DNA from: Clostridia bacterium
GTDB lineage: Bacteria; Bacillota; Clostridia; Christensenellales; Borkfalkiaceae
Reading direction: 5' to 3'
Assembly (NCBI GenBank): GCA_017415505.1
Contig: JAFQGG010000046.1
Span: 1 to 64,000, forward strand
Length of the DNA stretch: 64,000 nt
The position numbers were made by a program, and so were the translations under genes. The stretch's first letter is position 1, and every line of letters begins with the position of its first letter. The notes under the pieces are model-generated. The model ran no database searches and was not told where the DNA came from. It worked only from the letters and a program-made list of their open reading frames with translations. This document shows, in pieces, positions 47,556 through 56,466 of this stretch.

Positions 47556-49142
47556 ATGACACTTGAAAACTATTTACAATTGAAAAACGGCTCGGACGTG
47601 CGCGGCGTAGCGTGCGAAGGAATTGCGGGGCAACCCGTGACGCTCACGGAAGAAGCGGCGGAAAATATCGCCAAGGCTTTTTGCGTTTGGCTCATCTCCC
47701 ATACGGGCAAAACGAAAGTAACCGTAGCCGTCGGCTACGATTCCCGTATCACCTCCCCCGCGCTTTGCGAAGCGGTGGTAAGAGGCGTTACCTCTACGGG
47801 ACACGACGCGGTGGTGACGGGACTTTCCACCACCCCCTCTATGTTCATGCTTTTGCAGGACGAAAATTTCTTCGAGGGGCGCGTGCACGGCTCGATTATG
47901 ATTACGGCGAGCCACTTGCCCTTTAACCGCAACGGTTTGAAGTTCTTCTCCAAGGCGGGCGGTTTGGAAGGCTCGGACGTAAAAGAGCTTTTGGAAATGG
48001 CGGCAACCTACCGTTTTGCCGAACCGGGCGAAGCAGGTAGCGTAACGAACGCGGAATATTTAGATATTTACGCCAACTCCCTCGTGGAAAAAGTGCGCAC
48101 GGCTTGCGGGGAAGAAGCCCCGCTTGCGGGCAAGAAAATTATCGTGGACGCAGGCAACGGCGCGGGCGGATTTTTCGTGGATAAAGTACTTATCCCCCTC
48201 GGCGCGGACACGACGGGTTCGCAGTTCCTCGAACCGAACGGGAACTTCCCCAACCACGTGCCTAATCCCGAAAACGCGGACGCAATGCGTTCCGTTTGCG
48301 AAGCGGTGAAAAAGGCGAAAGCGGATTTCGGTATCATCTTTGATACGGACGTGGACCGCGCGGGCGCGGTGGACGAGAACGGCGAGGAAATCAACCGCAA
48401 CCGCTTGATCGCGCTCATTTCCGCGATTTTGCTTGCGGAAAAGCAGGGCACGATCGTCACCGACTCGGTAACCTCTTCGGGGCTTGCCAAGTTTATTACC
48501 GCCAAAGGCGGTAAACATCGCCGTTTCAAGCGCGGTTATAAAAACGTAATTAACGAGGCAATTCGTTTGAACCAACAGGGCGAATACGCTCCCCTCGCCA
48601 TTGAAACGAGCGGGCACGCGGCGCTTCAAGAAAATTATTTCCTCGACGACGGCGCGTATCTTATCACCCGACTTTTGATCGCGCTTGCCAAGGAAGCGAA
48701 AGAGGGCAGAAAACTTTCCGACCTTATCGCCGATTTGGAAATGCCCGCAGAAGCGGAAGAGCTTCGCGTGAATATTCTCGGCGACGTCGATTTCAAAGCG
48801 TTGGGCAAAAAGGTTATCGAGGATTACGCGGCGTACGCGCAAGATTTGTATTTCGCTACGCCCGAAACGGAAAACTGCGAGGGTTTCCGTTTGAACTACG
48901 ACGACTTGCACGGCAACGGCTGGGCACTCGTGCGCATGAGCTTGCACGACCCCGTTATTCCTATCAACGTGGAAAGCGACAGCAAGGACGGCGTGGTAAA
49001 AATCGTCAAGGATTTGTATTATTTCTTAAAACGATACGATTTCCTCGACATTTCCCCGCTCGAAACTTCAATTGAAAATTGGCGCGCCCGCAAAAAAGCG
49101 GAAGTGAAAACCAAACTCGCAAATAGAAACAATAAAAAATAA
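47556..49142 (+). CDS. Alpha-D-phosphohexomutase (phosphoglucomutase/phosphomannomutase)
   Basis: 528 residues, interconverting hexose 1- and 6-phosphates. The phosphoserine loop is ITASHLPFNRNGLKFF, where Leu replaces the usual Asn of TASHNP; the metal loop is DTDVDRAG (usual DGDGDR) and the sugar loop IETSGH (usual GEQSGH). These departures mark a divergent subgroup. It could feed the UDPGP pyrophosphorylase at 44314. There is no terminator before the triple repeat and transketolase gene downstream. Confidence 0.88.
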   Translation: MTLENYLQLKNGSDVRGVACEGIAGQPVTLTEEAAENIAKAFCVWLISHTGKTKVTVAVGYDSRITSPALCEAVVRGVTSTGHDAVVTGLSTTPSMFMLLQDENFFEGRVHGSIMITASHLPFNRNGLKFFSKAGGLEGSDVKELLEMAATYRFAEPGEAGSVTNAEYLDIYANSLVEKVRTACGEEAPLAGKKIIVDAGNGAGGFFVDKVLIPLGADTTGSQFLEPNGNFPNHVPNPENADAMRSVCEAVKKAKADFGIIFDTDVDRAGAVDENGEEINRNRLIALISAILLAEKQGTIVTDSVTSSGLAKFITAKGGKHRRFKRGYKNVINEAIRLNQQGEYAPLAIETSGHAALQENYFLDDGAYLITRLLIALAKEAKEGRKLSDLIADLEMPAEAEELRVNILGDVDFKALGKKVIEDYAAYAQDLYFATPETENCEGFRLNYDDLHGNGWALVRMSLHDPVIPINVESDSKDGVVKIVKDLYYFLKRYDFLDISPLETSIENWRARKKAEVKTKLANRNNKK

Positions 49143-49145
49143 AAT

Positions 49146-49672
49146 AAGCGACGGCGTTGAGAACGATTGATTAGCAAATTTGCGCTTTAACGAGGAAAAC
49201 GCAAGAAAGACAAGCTTTTCGCCCACGCGCATACTTGCCGTATGGAGCGTGTAAAGCACGAAGTTTTCCGTTAAAAATCAATCGGGCGAAACAAAGGAGC
49301 ACAAAACAAAAAAAATTAAAGCGACGGCGTTGAGAACGGTTGATTAGCATTTATGCGCTTTAACGAGGAAAACGCAAGAAAGACAAGCTTTTCGCCCACG
49401 CGCATACTTGCCGTATGAAAGTGGAAACAAAGAGCAGAGTTTTTCCGTTAAAAATCAATCGGGCGAAACAAAGGAGCACAAAACAAAAAAAATTAAAGCG
49501 ACGGCGTTGAGAACGATTGATTAGCATTTATGCGCTTTAACGAGGAAAACGCAAGAAAGACAAGCTTTTCGCCCACGCGCATACTTGCCGTATGAAAGTG
49601 GGCGCAAAGTGTAGTATTTCGCAGGGTTTTTCCGTTAAAAATCAATTGGGCGAAACAAAGGAGCAATAAAAA
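49146..49672. repeat. Three tandem repeats of about 175 bp upstream of transketolase
   Basis: Copies begin AAGCGACGGCGTTGAGAACG at 49146, 49319 and 49496. Each can fold: GATTGATT (or GGTTGATT) pairs with AATCAATC, TAACGAGGAAAA with TTTTCCGTTA, and CATAC/GTATG forms an inner hairpin. The part after CCGTATG varies in length and sequence between copies. Each copy ends with GGGCGAAACAAAGGAGCA. No gene lies in it. Confidence 0.9.
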
Positions 49673-49685
49673 AAGGAGATATAAA

Positions 49686-51686
49686 ATGGACGTACAAAAA
49701 ACCACCATCAACGCGATAAGAATTTTATCGGCAGAAGCAATCGAATCGGCAAAATCGGGACATCCCGGTCTTCCTATGGGCTGTGCCCCTATCGCGTATA
49801 CGCTGTATCAATACTTTTTGAAATTTAATCCCAAGGACGCGAAGTGGGATAACCGCGATAGATTTATTCTTTCGGCGGGTCACGGGTCTATGCTCGACTA
49901 TTCCCTCCTCTATCTTTACGGGTACGGGCTTACGAAAGAGGATTTGATGAGTTTCCGTCAATTCGGTTCGAAAACCCCCGGTCATCCCGAATACGGTCAT
50001 ACCGTAGGTATTGAAACGACGACGGGACCGCTTGGACAAGGCATCGCGAACGCGGTGGGTATGGCACTTGCGGAAGCAAACCTCGCGGCGAAATACAACC
50101 GTCCCGGGTTCGATATCGTAGACCATTACACCTACGCAATTTGTGGCGACGGGTGCTTGGAAGAAGGTATCGCGTACGAGGCTTGCTCGTTCGCGGGCAC
50201 GCACGCACTCGGCAAACTTATCCTTTTCTACGACGATAACGATATCACGATCGAAGGGGATACGGACGTTACATTTAAGGAAAACGTGGGCGCACGCTTC
50301 GCGGCGCAAAATTGGCAAGTGCTCCACGTGGATCTCGTCGCTTCCCCCGACGACGTGGACGCGTTGAAAGAAGCGATTGAAAAAGCGAAAGCAAAAACGG
50401 ACAAACCCTCCGTTATTATTTGTCATACGCGTATCGGTTACGGCTCCCCCCTCGAAGGAAGCGCGAAATGTCACGGCGCGCCCCTCGGCGTAGACAATCT
50501 TGAAAAATCTAAGAAAAAGCTCGGTTGGGAATATCCCCCTTACGAAGTTCCGCAAGAGGTGTTCGACCACTGTGCGGAAGCGGCGAAAACGGGCGCGGAA
50601 GCGGAAAGAGATTGGAAAAAGCTCTTTATCGATTACGAATGCGAATATCCCGAGCTTGCGCAAGAATATAAGGACGCGATGGCGGGCGTAAAACCCGACT
50701 TCGACGCGATGGACGATTTGTACGAATTCGACAAACCCATGGCAACCCGTCAAACCTCCGCGAAGGTGCTCAATAAGCTCGCGGCGAAGATGCCCGCGCT
50801 CATGGGCGGTTCGGCAGACCTCGCGCCTTCCAATCTTTCGGATATGAAGGATACGGACGAAATCAAATACGGTACTTTCGCGCCCGATAACTTCGGCGGT
50901 AGAAATATCCACTTCGGTATCCGCGAACACGCGATGGCGGCAATTGCGAACGGTATGCAACTGCACGGCGGTTTGCAAGCGTACTGCGCGACCTTCTTCG
51001 TGTTCTCCGATTACTGCAAACCCGCTATGCGTTTGTCCGCGCTTATGAAATTGCCCGTTACCTATATCATGACGCACGACTCGATCGGCGTAGGCGAAGA
51101 CGGACCTACCCATCAACCCGTAGAACAGCTTATCATGCTTCGTTCCATTCCCGGCATGAAAGTATACCGTCCCGCGGACGGCAAGGAAACGGCGGCGGCT
51201 TGGGTTTCCGCTATGCGCGGTGCAGAACCTACCGTACTCGTACTCACCCGTCAAAACTTGCCCCAATACGCAAACAGCGGTAAGGAAGCTTTGAAGGGCG
51301 GTTATATCTTGGAAGACTGCGAGGGCACGCCCGACGTACTTTTGATCGGTACGGGTTCGGAAGTCGAACTTTGCGTGAAAGCAAAAGCGGTGTTGGCGGA
51401 AAAAGGTGTGAACGCACGCGTCGTGTCTATGCCCTGTATCGAAGAATTTGAAAAGCAAAGCGCGGAATACAAGGCAAGCGTTATCCCTTCGGAAGTACAA
51501 GCGAGAGTATGCGTGGAAGCAGGCTCGCCGTATAGCTGGTATAAATACCTCGGCGAAAAAGGCGAAGCGGTTTGCATGACGACCTTCGGCGCGTCCGCAC
51601 CCGCAGGCAAGCTGTTCGAACACTTCGGTTTCACCGTTGAAAACGTCGTGGAAAAAGCGCTTGCGACCGTTGAAAAGTGCAAATAA
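49686..51686 (+). CDS. tkt: Transketolase
   Basis: 666 residues, full-length ThDP-dependent transketolase of the pentose phosphate pathway. SGHPGLPMGCAP near the N-terminus, the ThDP motif CGDGCLEEGIAYEA (about 154-167), FGIREHAMAAIANG in the Pyr domain and EDGPTHQPVEQL are intact. ATG 49686 follows AAAGGAGA. It lies after the triple repeat, which would be in its 5' leader if transcribed from the mutase promoter. Confidence 0.97.
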   Translation: MDVQKTTINAIRILSAEAIESAKSGHPGLPMGCAPIAYTLYQYFLKFNPKDAKWDNRDRFILSAGHGSMLDYSLLYLYGYGLTKEDLMSFRQFGSKTPGHPEYGHTVGIETTTGPLGQGIANAVGMALAEANLAAKYNRPGFDIVDHYTYAICGDGCLEEGIAYEACSFAGTHALGKLILFYDDNDITIEGDTDVTFKENVGARFAAQNWQVLHVDLVASPDDVDALKEAIEKAKAKTDKPSVIICHTRIGYGSPLEGSAKCHGAPLGVDNLEKSKKKLGWEYPPYEVPQEVFDHCAEAAKTGAEAERDWKKLFIDYECEYPELAQEYKDAMAGVKPDFDAMDDLYEFDKPMATRQTSAKVLNKLAAKMPALMGGSADLAPSNLSDMKDTDEIKYGTFAPDNFGGRNIHFGIREHAMAAIANGMQLHGGLQAYCATFFVFSDYCKPAMRLSALMKLPVTYIMTHDSIGVGEDGPTHQPVEQLIMLRSIPGMKVYRPADGKETAAAWVSAMRGAEPTVLVLTRQNLPQYANSGKEALKGGYILEDCEGTPDVLLIGTGSEVELCVKAKAVLAEKGVNARVVSMPCIEEFEKQSAEYKASVIPSEVQARVCVEAGSPYSWYKYLGEKGEAVCMTTFGASAPAGKLFEHFGFTVENVVEKALATVEKCK

Positions 51687-51702
51687 TTCGTTCCTAATTT
51701 CC

Positions 51703-51736
51703 CACCCCGCGAAAAATTTTCGCGGGGTGATTTTTT
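51703..51736 (+). terminator. Terminator of transketolase
   Basis: Arms CACCCCGCGAAAA and TTTTCGCGGGGTG, then ATTTTTT. Confidence 0.95.
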
Positions 51737-52210
51737 GAACACGAAATCGTAAGATTTTTGAAAAAAATTACGCATGTAAACCAATTTTGGTTTACATGCC
51801 TTTTCTAAAAATAAGCGAAAAATTATTCTATCGTAAAAATTCCGCAGGAAAATTTTTTGAATCCAAAAACTTAAAATTTTTGAAAAAAATTACGCATGTA
51901 AACCAATTTTGGTTTACATGCTTTTTGTTAGAAATAAGCCAAAAAACATTCTATCGTAAAAATTCGCGAGGATTTTTTGAAGCAAAATCGTAAAATTTTC
52001 AAAAAATTACACATGTAAACCAATTTTGGTTTACATACTTTTCGCCAAACAACCGAGAAAAGAATCTTAACGTAAAAAAATTTGCGGGGGATTTTTACAT
52101 ACAATATCATCAAATTTTAAGAAATTTACACATGTAAACCAAATTTAGTTTACATGGTTTTCACCGAAAATAAGCAAGAAAATTGTACTATCGTAAAAAA
52201 TTAGGTTGAT
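51715..52210. repeat. Four direct repeats of about 120 bp, each with a 24-bp palindrome
   Basis: Palindromes with 11-bp arms ATGTAAACCAA/TTGGTTTACAT lie at 51774-51797, 51896-51919 and 52013-52036; the fourth (52132-52155) keeps only the outer 8 bp. Spacing is 122, 117 and 119 bp. The sequence between (e.g. CTATCGTAAAAATTC) is also repeated, with divergence increasing toward the right. TGTAAAC dyads resemble LacI-type operators. No gene is present. Confidence 0.88.
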
Positions 52211-52355
52211 CTTTTTTAGTGTAAATGAAAAAATAAAATTTTCGCTCAATTATCACTTTTTCAAAATCAAACTAACGCAAAGACATTGTATACTGTATAT
52301 ATAAATTTAGCACACCCGATTCCTTCATTCCAAGGAACACCTCCATATAATTGCG

Positions 52356-52391
52356 ATAGCGCATACTCCTTTTGCGGGGAGTATGCGCTAT
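52356..52391. other. 14-bp perfect hairpin
   Basis: ATAGCGCATACTCC (52356-52369) pairs exactly with 52378-52391. No T-run follows on either strand, so it is not a classic terminator. It lies about 70 bp before the next promoter. Confidence 0.6.
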
Positions 52392-52438
52392 TGACTTAAA
52401 ACTCGCTAAGATTTGTCCTAATTTTGAAAGAAATTGTC

Positions 52439-52467
52439 TTGTTTTTTTGTAAACGATATGCTATAAT
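52439..52467 (+). promoter_or_regulatory. Promoter of the glycosidase-like gene
   Basis: TTGTTT (52439-52444), 17-bp spacer, TATAAT (52462-52467). The spacer contains TTTGTAAACGATAT, which shares TGTAAAC with the upstream palindromes. Confidence 0.7.
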
Positions 52468-52504
52468 GGAACTATCCTATGAAAATATAACGAGGTATAC
52501 AATT

Positions 52505-54376
52505 ATGAAAGAGCACAAACGGTTTTTCGGCTTACACTTCGACTTCCACGCGGGAAACGACGTGGAAATCGGCGGGAACACCACGGCGGAGGATATCGAA
52601 AGATATATCCTTGAATGTAAACCCGATTTTATCCAATGCGACTGCAAAGGACACGCGGGCAACAGCAGTTACCCCACGAAAGTCCCCGCGGCAAAGCCCG
52701 CGGATAAGATCGTCGCGGACAATATGCGCGTATGGAGCGACGTAGCAAAAAAACACGGAATCCCCCTCTACGTGCACTATTCGGGCGTTTGGGACGGAGA
52801 ATACGCGAAGAAGAACCCCGATCAAATCGCCGTGCAACCGGAAAATGAAACCGATCCGAGATTTATCTCGCTCAAAGGTCGGTACGTACACGACGTACTC
52901 ATTCCGCAACTGAAAGAGCTTATCGACGAATACGGCATTTCGGGTGTTTGGGTAGACGGCGACTGTTGGGCGGCGTATGCCGATTTCTCCGAAAACGCAC
53001 CCGTGCCCCTTAGCAAAGATATGTCCAGACGGGAATTGAACGAGCATACGAGCAAGGCGTTTTACAAATACGTACAAACCTACGCAGACGAATTGCACGC
53101 TTACGCGCCCGATTTTAAGGTAATTAGCAACTGGCTGTATACGAGCTATACCCCCGATAAACCCACCGTACCTATCGATTTCATTTCGGGAGATTTCCCT
53201 CATAATAATAGCGTACATGAAGCGCGCTACGAAGGACGCGCGATTGCCCTTCGCGGAATTCCTTGGGATTTGATGGCGTGGGGGTTTGAGTGTATTCACC
53301 GTTCCCATAAATCCTCCGTACAGCTTATGCAAGAAGCGGCGACTATCGTTTGCCTTGGCGGTGGTTTCCAAATCTACGAAAATCAAAACTCCGACGGTAG
53401 CGCAAAACGCGCGTGTTACGGTCGTTACGCCCCCGTTGGAGAATTTATGCGCAAAAGAGAATTTTTGTACGGTCTTCAACCCACCGCACAGGTCGGCATT
53501 CTCTTTGACGGAGAATCGTATTATCACGACAGCTACGTCTTCTGCGCCTCGGGCGTAACAAGACCGATTATCGGCGCGGTGAACGCGGTTCTCGACGCGC
53601 AGTACACGGCGAATATTTTCTACGATTATCAAACGGAACAGTTTGAAAAGCACGATATTATCGTCGTACCCGAATGGAAATATATCAAAGACGAAACGAA
53701 AGAGGCTTTACTTGCCTACACGAAAAAAGGCGGTAAACTGATTATAATGGGCATTGAGGCGTGCCAACAGTTCGGCGAGCTCATCGGCGTTTCGTTTGGA
53801 GAAACAAAAGGTTTCAAAAGCGTTTATTTGCACGGTGAAAACGATTATTTTGCCACCGTCAACAACACCAACTCCAACGAAGATTATCCCGTACTCGATT
53901 TGGTAACGGGCGAAGAGGGTATTTACAGCAACTGCGATTTGCGTTATAAAGAACTCCCCGCCTACCGCGTGGAAGCTTACGGCGAGGGCAAGGTGGTATT
54001 CGTGCCGTTTGCGTACGGAACTTCCTATTTCGATTACCGCTCGTTTACTTCGCGCGATTACTTAAAAAATATTATACAATCGCTGTCCGCGCCCCTCGTG
54101 AAAATTAACCGCAAGTATATCGATATAACGATGCAACCGAGCGAAAAGGGCGTATATTTGAACCTTGTGAATATGTTGCAAGGCAGACACGCACTCACCT
54201 ACGGCACGTTCGACGAAATCCCCGAAATTTATAACGTAGAAATCCGTTACGGAAAGAAATGCAAAGAAGTCAAAATGCCACTTGGCGAAAACTTCACTTA
54301 CGAAATCACCGAAAACGAAACGGTGGTACGCTTAGAAAAACTGGAAATCCACAGCGTAATTGAATTTATTGAATAA
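52505..54376 (+). CDS. Putative glycoside hydrolase (GHL6/alpha-L-fucosidase-like)
   Basis: 623 residues, no signal peptide. A TIM-barrel-type N-terminal half (RFFGLHFDFHAG, DFIQCDCKGHAG, GISGVWVDGDCW with a candidate catalytic Asp) is followed by a flavodoxin-like domain (VGILFDGESYYHDSY) as in the trimerisation domain of beta-galactosidase-like families, and a small C-terminal beta domain. I place it in the loosely defined hypothetical glycosyl hydrolase group near GH151 fucosidases, without proof of activity. ATG 52505 follows GAGG. The SGNH hydrolase gene follows after 12 bp. Confidence 0.65.
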   Translation: MKEHKRFFGLHFDFHAGNDVEIGGNTTAEDIERYILECKPDFIQCDCKGHAGNSSYPTKVPAAKPADKIVADNMRVWSDVAKKHGIPLYVHYSGVWDGEYAKKNPDQIAVQPENETDPRFISLKGRYVHDVLIPQLKELIDEYGISGVWVDGDCWAAYADFSENAPVPLSKDMSRRELNEHTSKAFYKYVQTYADELHAYAPDFKVISNWLYTSYTPDKPTVPIDFISGDFPHNNSVHEARYEGRAIALRGIPWDLMAWGFECIHRSHKSSVQLMQEAATIVCLGGGFQIYENQNSDGSAKRACYGRYAPVGEFMRKREFLYGLQPTAQVGILFDGESYYHDSYVFCASGVTRPIIGAVNAVLDAQYTANIFYDYQTEQFEKHDIIVVPEWKYIKDETKEALLAYTKKGGKLIIMGIEACQQFGELIGVSFGETKGFKSVYLHGENDYFATVNNTNSNEDYPVLDLVTGEEGIYSNCDLRYKELPAYRVEAYGEGKVVFVPFAYGTSYFDYRSFTSRDYLKNIIQSLSAPLVKINRKYIDITMQPSEKGVYLNLVNMLQGRHALTYGTFDEIPEIYNVEIRYGKKCKEVKMPLGENFTYEITENETVVRLEKLEIHSVIEFIE

Positions 54377-54388
54377 AAGGAGAACGAT

Positions 54389-55024
54389 ATGGCAACTTTC
54401 ACCTTTGAGGGCAAATCAAAGGCAAAACAAAGAAAAGAAAATATCGAATGGATGAATATTTGGTGTGAAAACGCCAACGACGATTCGCTCCCCCGCGTTG
54501 CGCTTATCGGGGATTCGATTACCCACCAAAGCTTTGGCGTGGCGCAACGGGAGCTTAAAGGGATTGCGCATATCGATTTACTTTCCGCGTCCTACTCCAT
54601 TACCTCGGAGTTTTATATCCGCACTTTGGAAAATTTCCTTCGCGGCTCTAATTACGCCGTTATCCATTACAATTACGGTTTGCACGCGTATAACGTAACG
54701 GACGACGAGTACGAGGAAGCGTATCGCCACCTCTTGAAGTTGTTTACAAAACACGGCAAAGTGATTATCGCAACGACCACGACGGTACTTACGCTTCCCG
54801 ATATGGCGGAAGAACAAGAACCGTCGAAGACGGTGGTGCACAACCGCAACGAACGGGCGTTAAAGCTCGCCAAAGAATTCGGTTTGTCCGTGGACGACCT
54901 TTTCTCCGTTTGTCAAAAACTGCCCAAGGACGCCAAACACCCCGACGGCGTGCATTTTAACGAGCTTGGCAACGAAGCGCTCGGAAAGAGTATTGCCGAA
55001 AGTATCAAAAAGGCGTTGCTTTAA
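54389..55024 (+). CDS. SGNH/GDSL hydrolase
   Basis: 211 residues, cytoplasmic. Blocks: ALIGDSITHQSF (nucleophile Ser in GDS), HYNYGLHAYN (block III Asn/His region) and PDGVHFNELGNEAL (catalytic Asp and His). It should remove acyl groups from a glycan. It is co-transcribed with the glycosidase-like gene (12-bp gap, ribosome binding site AAAGGAG). Confidence 0.88.
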   Translation: MATFTFEGKSKAKQRKENIEWMNIWCENANDDSLPRVALIGDSITHQSFGVAQRELKGIAHIDLLSASYSITSEFYIRTLENFLRGSNYAVIHYNYGLHAYNVTDDEYEEAYRHLLKLFTKHGKVIIATTTTVLTLPDMAEEQEPSKTVVHNRNERALKLAKEFGLSVDDLFSVCQKLPKDAKHPDGVHFNELGNEALGKSIAESIKKALL

Positions 55025-55033
55025 TTTAAGCAC

Positions 55034-55061
55034 AAAAAACTCCGCGTTTGCGGAGTTTTTT
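55034..55061 (+). terminator. Terminator of the glycosidase/SGNH operon
   Basis: AAAAAACTCCGC pairs with GCGGAGTTTTTT around GTTT. Confidence 0.9.
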
Positions 55062-55100
55062 ATATACGGGGCAGGTATTCTCATACCTGCCCCGTCCGTT

Positions 55101-56453
55101 TTAAGAATACAGCGTTTGAATCGCCGTTTCGGCTTCCCCGTCGCGGTCGGCGTTTTCCGCCGTACGCTTCGCGCCGTCTTCCACTCTTACGCCTACGCCG
55201 TGGATACATTTTCCCGACGGCCAACATATACGCGCCGTTGTCAATTTCACCGCGTCCCCGAGCAAGCCCCACAAGGGATAGGTCGTTTGCATAATCCCTT
55301 TGCCGTAGGTCTTCGCGTTTCCGTCCCGTTCGCAAAGACAAATATCTTCGTAACCGATTGCGCGGTAATCCACCATACAACCGATCAAGCACTCGGAAGC
55401 GGACGCCGTTTGATCGTCGGCAAGCACGCAAATACGGCTATCCGAAGAAAAATATTGATAATACTCGTTCCCTTCCGCGAAGAATTCTTGCGTATATTCG
55501 CCGTAATCGGCGATCGCCGCGAGCGGTTCGTCGTTCGTTGCACTCTTACAAAAATACCGCGCGATTTCAAGCATGATATCCAAATACCCGCCCCCGTTCC
55601 CGCGCAAATCGAGCACGAGGTCCTTTTTTCCTTGCGCGCGGAACAGCTCCATTGCGCCCGCGAACTCTTCGCCCGCCGAGCCGTTGAACTGTGTCAAACC
55701 AATATACGCGGTATCTTCGGGCAAGCACGCAAGCGGTAAGCCCGCCTGCGTAGGCTCATCGGCGTCCTTGCCCGTGAAACGATACGAGCCCGTTTTCGTA
55801 CGGTAAAAGACGTAGTTTTCCGTGTACGAGGCTTTAGCGAGCGTCACGAAGCGCGTTTGCCCCGCGTTATCTTTCACCTTCACGCAAAAATCTTCTCCCG
55901 CCTCGAAATCTTCAAGAAAAGCGGTAAACTCGTCAAACAGCGTACTCTCCGTAAGCTCCGCTTGCGTTTTCCCAAACGCCAAGATATATTCCCCCGCGAC
56001 GATTCCCGCCTCTTCCGCAGGAGAATTTCCGCAAACGCGCACGACGCGCATTTCCTCGCCCGTCGTGGAAAATACGAGTCCTATCCCCTCCTGCTTGCCC
56101 TTTGCCTGTTGGCGCACGGCTTTATATTCGTCCGAAGTCAAATATCCCGAATATTTATCGAGTAATTTTTCGTTCACGCTTTGAAACAAAAGCCCGTAAA
56201 ACTCGTCGTCCGTTACCTCTTCGTAGTACGAGGTTTGTATGCGGTTTTTCAAACGGACAAGCGAACGGATCTCAGGGTCGAGCGCAAGCCTGCTCACGCC
56301 GAAGCCCGCTCCGAACGCACCGAGCGCAATCGCGCAAACCATACCTATCACCAAAGCGCGCCGAGGCGCTTTGCTTTTTTTCTTCGGGACTGTTTCCGCC
56401 GTTTCCCTCGTACCTGCCCCCGTCGTTTCCTCTACTTTCCGTTCTTCGTCCAT
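55101..56453 (-). CDS. S41-family C-terminal processing protease
   Basis: 450 residues: short cytoplasmic tail, one membrane anchor (ALVIGMVCAIALGAFGAGFG), a PDZ domain (about 130-210) and an S41 protease domain with LDLRGNGGGYLD, catalytic Ser in TASASECLIG and Lys in YGKGIMQTTYP. It cuts extracytoplasmic proteins. ATG 56453 follows TTGGGAG; a TTG at 56477 is also in frame but overlaps the regulator gene. The regulator upstream ends 13 bp before. Confidence 0.9.
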   Translation of the reverse strand: MDEERKVEETTGAGTRETAETVPKKKSKAPRRALVIGMVCAIALGAFGAGFGVSRLALDPEIRSLVRLKNRIQTSYYEEVTDDEFYGLLFQSVNEKLLDKYSGYLTSDEYKAVRQQAKGKQEGIGLVFSTTGEEMRVVRVCGNSPAEEAGIVAGEYILAFGKTQAELTESTLFDEFTAFLEDFEAGEDFCVKVKDNAGQTRFVTLAKASYTENYVFYRTKTGSYRFTGKDADEPTQAGLPLACLPEDTAYIGLTQFNGSAGEEFAGAMELFRAQGKKDLVLDLRGNGGGYLDIMLEIARYFCKSATNDEPLAAIADYGEYTQEFFAEGNEYYQYFSSDSRICVLADDQTASASECLIGCMVDYRAIGYEDICLCERDGNAKTYGKGIMQTTYPLWGLLGDAVKLTTARICWPSGKCIHGVGVRVEDGAKRTAENADRDGEAETAIQTLYS

Positions 56454-56466
56454 ATAAAACTCCCAA

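Noticed and set aside
49068..49711. Small minus strand frames with recurring peptide in the triple repeat
   Set aside because: Repeat-derived translation; the stem structure explains the conservation better than coding.
49725..51623. 632-codon open frame antisense to transketolase
   Set aside because: Transketolase is unmistakable on the + strand; the antisense product has no recognisable motif and biased composition.
51774..52155. CRISPR-like spacing of palindromic repeats
   Set aside because: Only four units, spacing near 120 bp, the intervals are themselves similar, and no cas genes are present.
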